The translations under genes and the position numbers were made by a program. 64,000 nucleotides of DNA from Sporisorium sorghi (taxonomy: Eukaryota > Basidiomycota > Ustilaginomycetes > Ustilaginales > Ustilaginaceae): the NCBI GenBank assembly GCA_023212695.1, contig JALCCG010000034.1, positions 1 through 64,000 of the forward strand, given 5' to 3'. Positions 62,473 to 64,000 of the stretch are shown here, piece after piece (positions within the stretch are counted from its first letter, which is position 1; each line of letters starts with the position of its first letter). The notes under the pieces were generated by a model, which saw only the letters and a list, made by a program, of their open reading frames with translations, was not told the origin of the DNA and made no database searches.

Positions 62473-63653
62473 AATGGCCGATATCCTTCGTTGAGCGTAC
62501 GGTGGGCGATCTGATACCCGATACGCACATGCCGGAGAGCAGCTTCGGTACTGTCTGCGATCCACGGCGATGCGTTTAAGATCGCTTGATCCAGTGAGGC
62601 CGGCGTCTGAATAATGCTTGCATAGGCGTCGATTCCATTCTCATAATTAATGGCAGCATTTTCTCCAATGGTTCCTGTAATGGCAATCACGGGGATTCCT
62701 TTGGATTTGGCTATTCGCGCAACCTCCGAAGGAATTTTTCCGTTGGGGGTCTGGTAATCCAGGCAGCCCTCGGCCGTTAACACCACATCGGCTTCCAGGA
62801 TATGCTGCTCGATATTTATGTATTGCATAATCACCTCGTAACGGGGATGAAGTTTCGCGTTGGCAAAAGCAACCAAGCCCGCGCCTAAACCTCCGGATGC
62901 TCCGCTTCCGGGAGCCAAGGCGATATCCACGCCAAGCTGGTTGTGTATCAGATGGGCATAGTGCTGGAATGCACTTGCCAAGTGCTCCACTTCTTCAGCA
63001 GTGGCTCCCTTCTGCGGACCAAAAACATGGGCAACGCCGTCCCGTCCGCACAGCACATTGTGCCAATTACAGGCTACGTCAATGTGTACATCCGTGAGTC
63101 TGGGGTCCAAGTCAGCCAGATCGATGGATCGTACTTTAGCCAAATCGCCGCCGCCTCGAATATAGACCGGCTGCCCGGCTTCATCTGTAAAAACAGCTCC
63201 TAGCGCCTGCGCCATCCCTGCACCGCCGTCGGAAGTGCCGGAATCGCCGCATCCAATCAGAATATGATCCACTCCAAAGTCGAGTGCCCCCAGGATCAGC
63301 TCTCCCACACCATATGTCGTTGTCCACAGCGGGTTCCGCTGCTCCCTTGGAACTAGCTTTAAGCCAGCGACTGCTGCCATCTCGATGACCGCTGTTTTCT
63401 TGTTGTTTTCCGTGTAAACACCAAAATAACTCGTAATGGGTTGACCAACGGGACCCGTAACTTCCTTGTGATACAGACGTCCATGCTTTATATTTACGAT
63501 GCTCTTGGCAAAGCCCTCACCGCCATCAATCATCGGAATGACGGTGATGCTGGCATCCAAATTCAGACGATGAACGCCCATTCGCATCGCTTCACCGACT
63601 TCTTCCGCATCCAGGCATTCCTTAAACCCTGACGGAATCATAACGATTTTCAT
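62469..63653 (-). CDS. glycerate kinase (GarK/GlxK type)
   Basis: 394 aa. MKIVMIPSGFKECLDAEEVGEAM start, PMIDGGEGFAKSI, GCGDSGTSDGGAGMAQALGA and APGSGASGGLGAGLVAFANA are hallmark glycine-rich blocks of type I glycerate kinases, followed by EADVVLTAEGCLDYQTPNGK. Phosphorylates D-glycerate with ATP. First gene of a two-gene operon. An inverted repeat lies 26 bases before the start. Confidence 0.95.
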   Translation of the reverse strand: MKIVMIPSGFKECLDAEEVGEAMRMGVHRLNLDASITVIPMIDGGEGFAKSIVNIKHGRLYHKEVTGPVGQPITSYFGVYTENNKKTAVIEMAAVAGLKLVPREQRNPLWTTTYGVGELILGALDFGVDHILIGCGDSGTSDGGAGMAQALGAVFTDEAGQPVYIRGGGDLAKVRSIDLADLDPRLTDVHIDVACNWHNVLCGRDGVAHVFGPQKGATAEEVEHLASAFQHYAHLIHNQLGVDIALAPGSGASGGLGAGLVAFANAKLHPRYEVIMQYINIEQHILEADVVLTAEGCLDYQTPNGKIPSEVARIAKSKGIPVIAITGTIGENAAINYENGIDAYASIIQTPASLDQAILNASPWIADSTEAALRHVRIGYQIAHRTLNEGYRPL

Positions 63654-63678
63654 ATCATATCCTCCTGTTGTCTGTTGA

Positions 63679-63696
63679 TGTTCTAACTGTAGAACA
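63679..63696 (-). promoter_or_regulatory. inverted repeat upstream of glycerate kinase
   Basis: TGTTCTA-ACTG-TAGAACA, perfect 7-base arms. Likely operator. Confidence 0.5.
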
Positions 63697-63959
63697 GAAA
63701 AACGAGAGGAGGGTTAGAGGCAAATTAGAATTTGCTGTGAAATAATTCCAAGATGGATTGGGAGGAAAGCGGCCCCTGCTTAGCATAATAAAGATATTTT
63801 TTATTCTCAGATTTTATCGATCAATCCAACGTATCCATCTACTGTTAGCCTCCCTCCCTAGATTCCTGCGGCGAATATTATAACTTACATCAAAATATAG
63901 TAAACGTAACTGCAAGCCCGCTGGACTTGCGATTTAGAAATGCAAAGGGGGGGACAATC

Positions 63960-64000
63960 ATGAAACGAAGGACACCGCCTGTCCAAACGGCTGGGCCTGG
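63960..64000 (+). CDS. start of a further gene, cut by the window end
   Basis: ATG at 63960 after aaaggggggg. Only 13 codons are visible (MKRRTPPVQTAGP), rich in Arg and Pro. Too short for assignment. Confidence 0.5.
   Translation, partial: MKRRTPPVQTAGP

Overview
The window looks like a chromosomal stretch of a Bacillota bacterium, most likely Paenibacillus. The reasons are: strong AGGAGG-type ribosome binding sites before most genes, intrinsic terminators closing most units, a CIRCE/HrcA element, a des-desKR membrane-fluidity operon, a KhtTU-type K+/H+ antiporter, YesMN-like sensor/AraC-type regulator pairs beside sugar ABC transporters, and base composition near half G+C by eye. No rRNA, tRNA, transposase, prophage or CRISPR array was seen.

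Layout. 1-4.0 kb: a frameshifted epimerase, two tiny membrane-peptide genes ended by a terminator, an ECF sigma factor coupled to an unusual repeat protein, and an MFS remnant. 4.1-10.5 kb: htpG under a CIRCE element, then small regulator/effector pairs (PadR-MFS, HxlR-quinone reductase type) with visible operators, and a GrpB-family remnant. 10.5-21.8 kb: an amino-sugar-type uptake and catabolic locus, made of a sensor kinase/AraC regulator divergent from an eight-gene operon (binding protein, two permeases, TIM-barrel isomerase, two Gfo/Idh/MocA oxidoreductases, NagB-like deaminase, NagA-like deacetylase). 22-30 kb: mixed housekeeping and regulatory genes (WYL regulator, DinB-like, DUF4097-like lipoprotein, erythromycin-esterase family, HTH/membrane pair, RlmA-type methyltransferase, VOC protein) and a decayed alpha/beta hydrolase.

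30.2-37.0 kb: the most unusual part. It is a peptide/nickel-type ABC transporter whose binding protein appears circularly permuted, whose two permeases carry long N-terminal extensions, and whose two ATPases are fused. It is flanked by two copies of a dispersed hairpin element that show a compensatory base change. 37.5-42.3 kb: an SGNH esterase with an AraR-like operator and an Rbs-type sugar ABC operon. 42.5-50.1 kb: thioesterase, Gfo/Idh/MocA oxidoreductase, des-desK-desR, KhtU-KhtT and an SDR. 50.2-55.2 kb: a methyltransferase, then an OmpR-type two-component system flanked by an acyltransferase and a small lipoprotein that share a TTAAG-N6-TTAAG promoter motif. 55.2-60.9 kb: surface beta-propeller proteins and a lipoprotein, separated by a 1-kb non-coding block of inverted and tandem repeats. 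61.0-63.7 kb: glycerate kinase coupled to an SLC13-type permease. The last 41 bases begin another gene.

All family calls come from reading motifs. No database search was run, so substrates are inferences.
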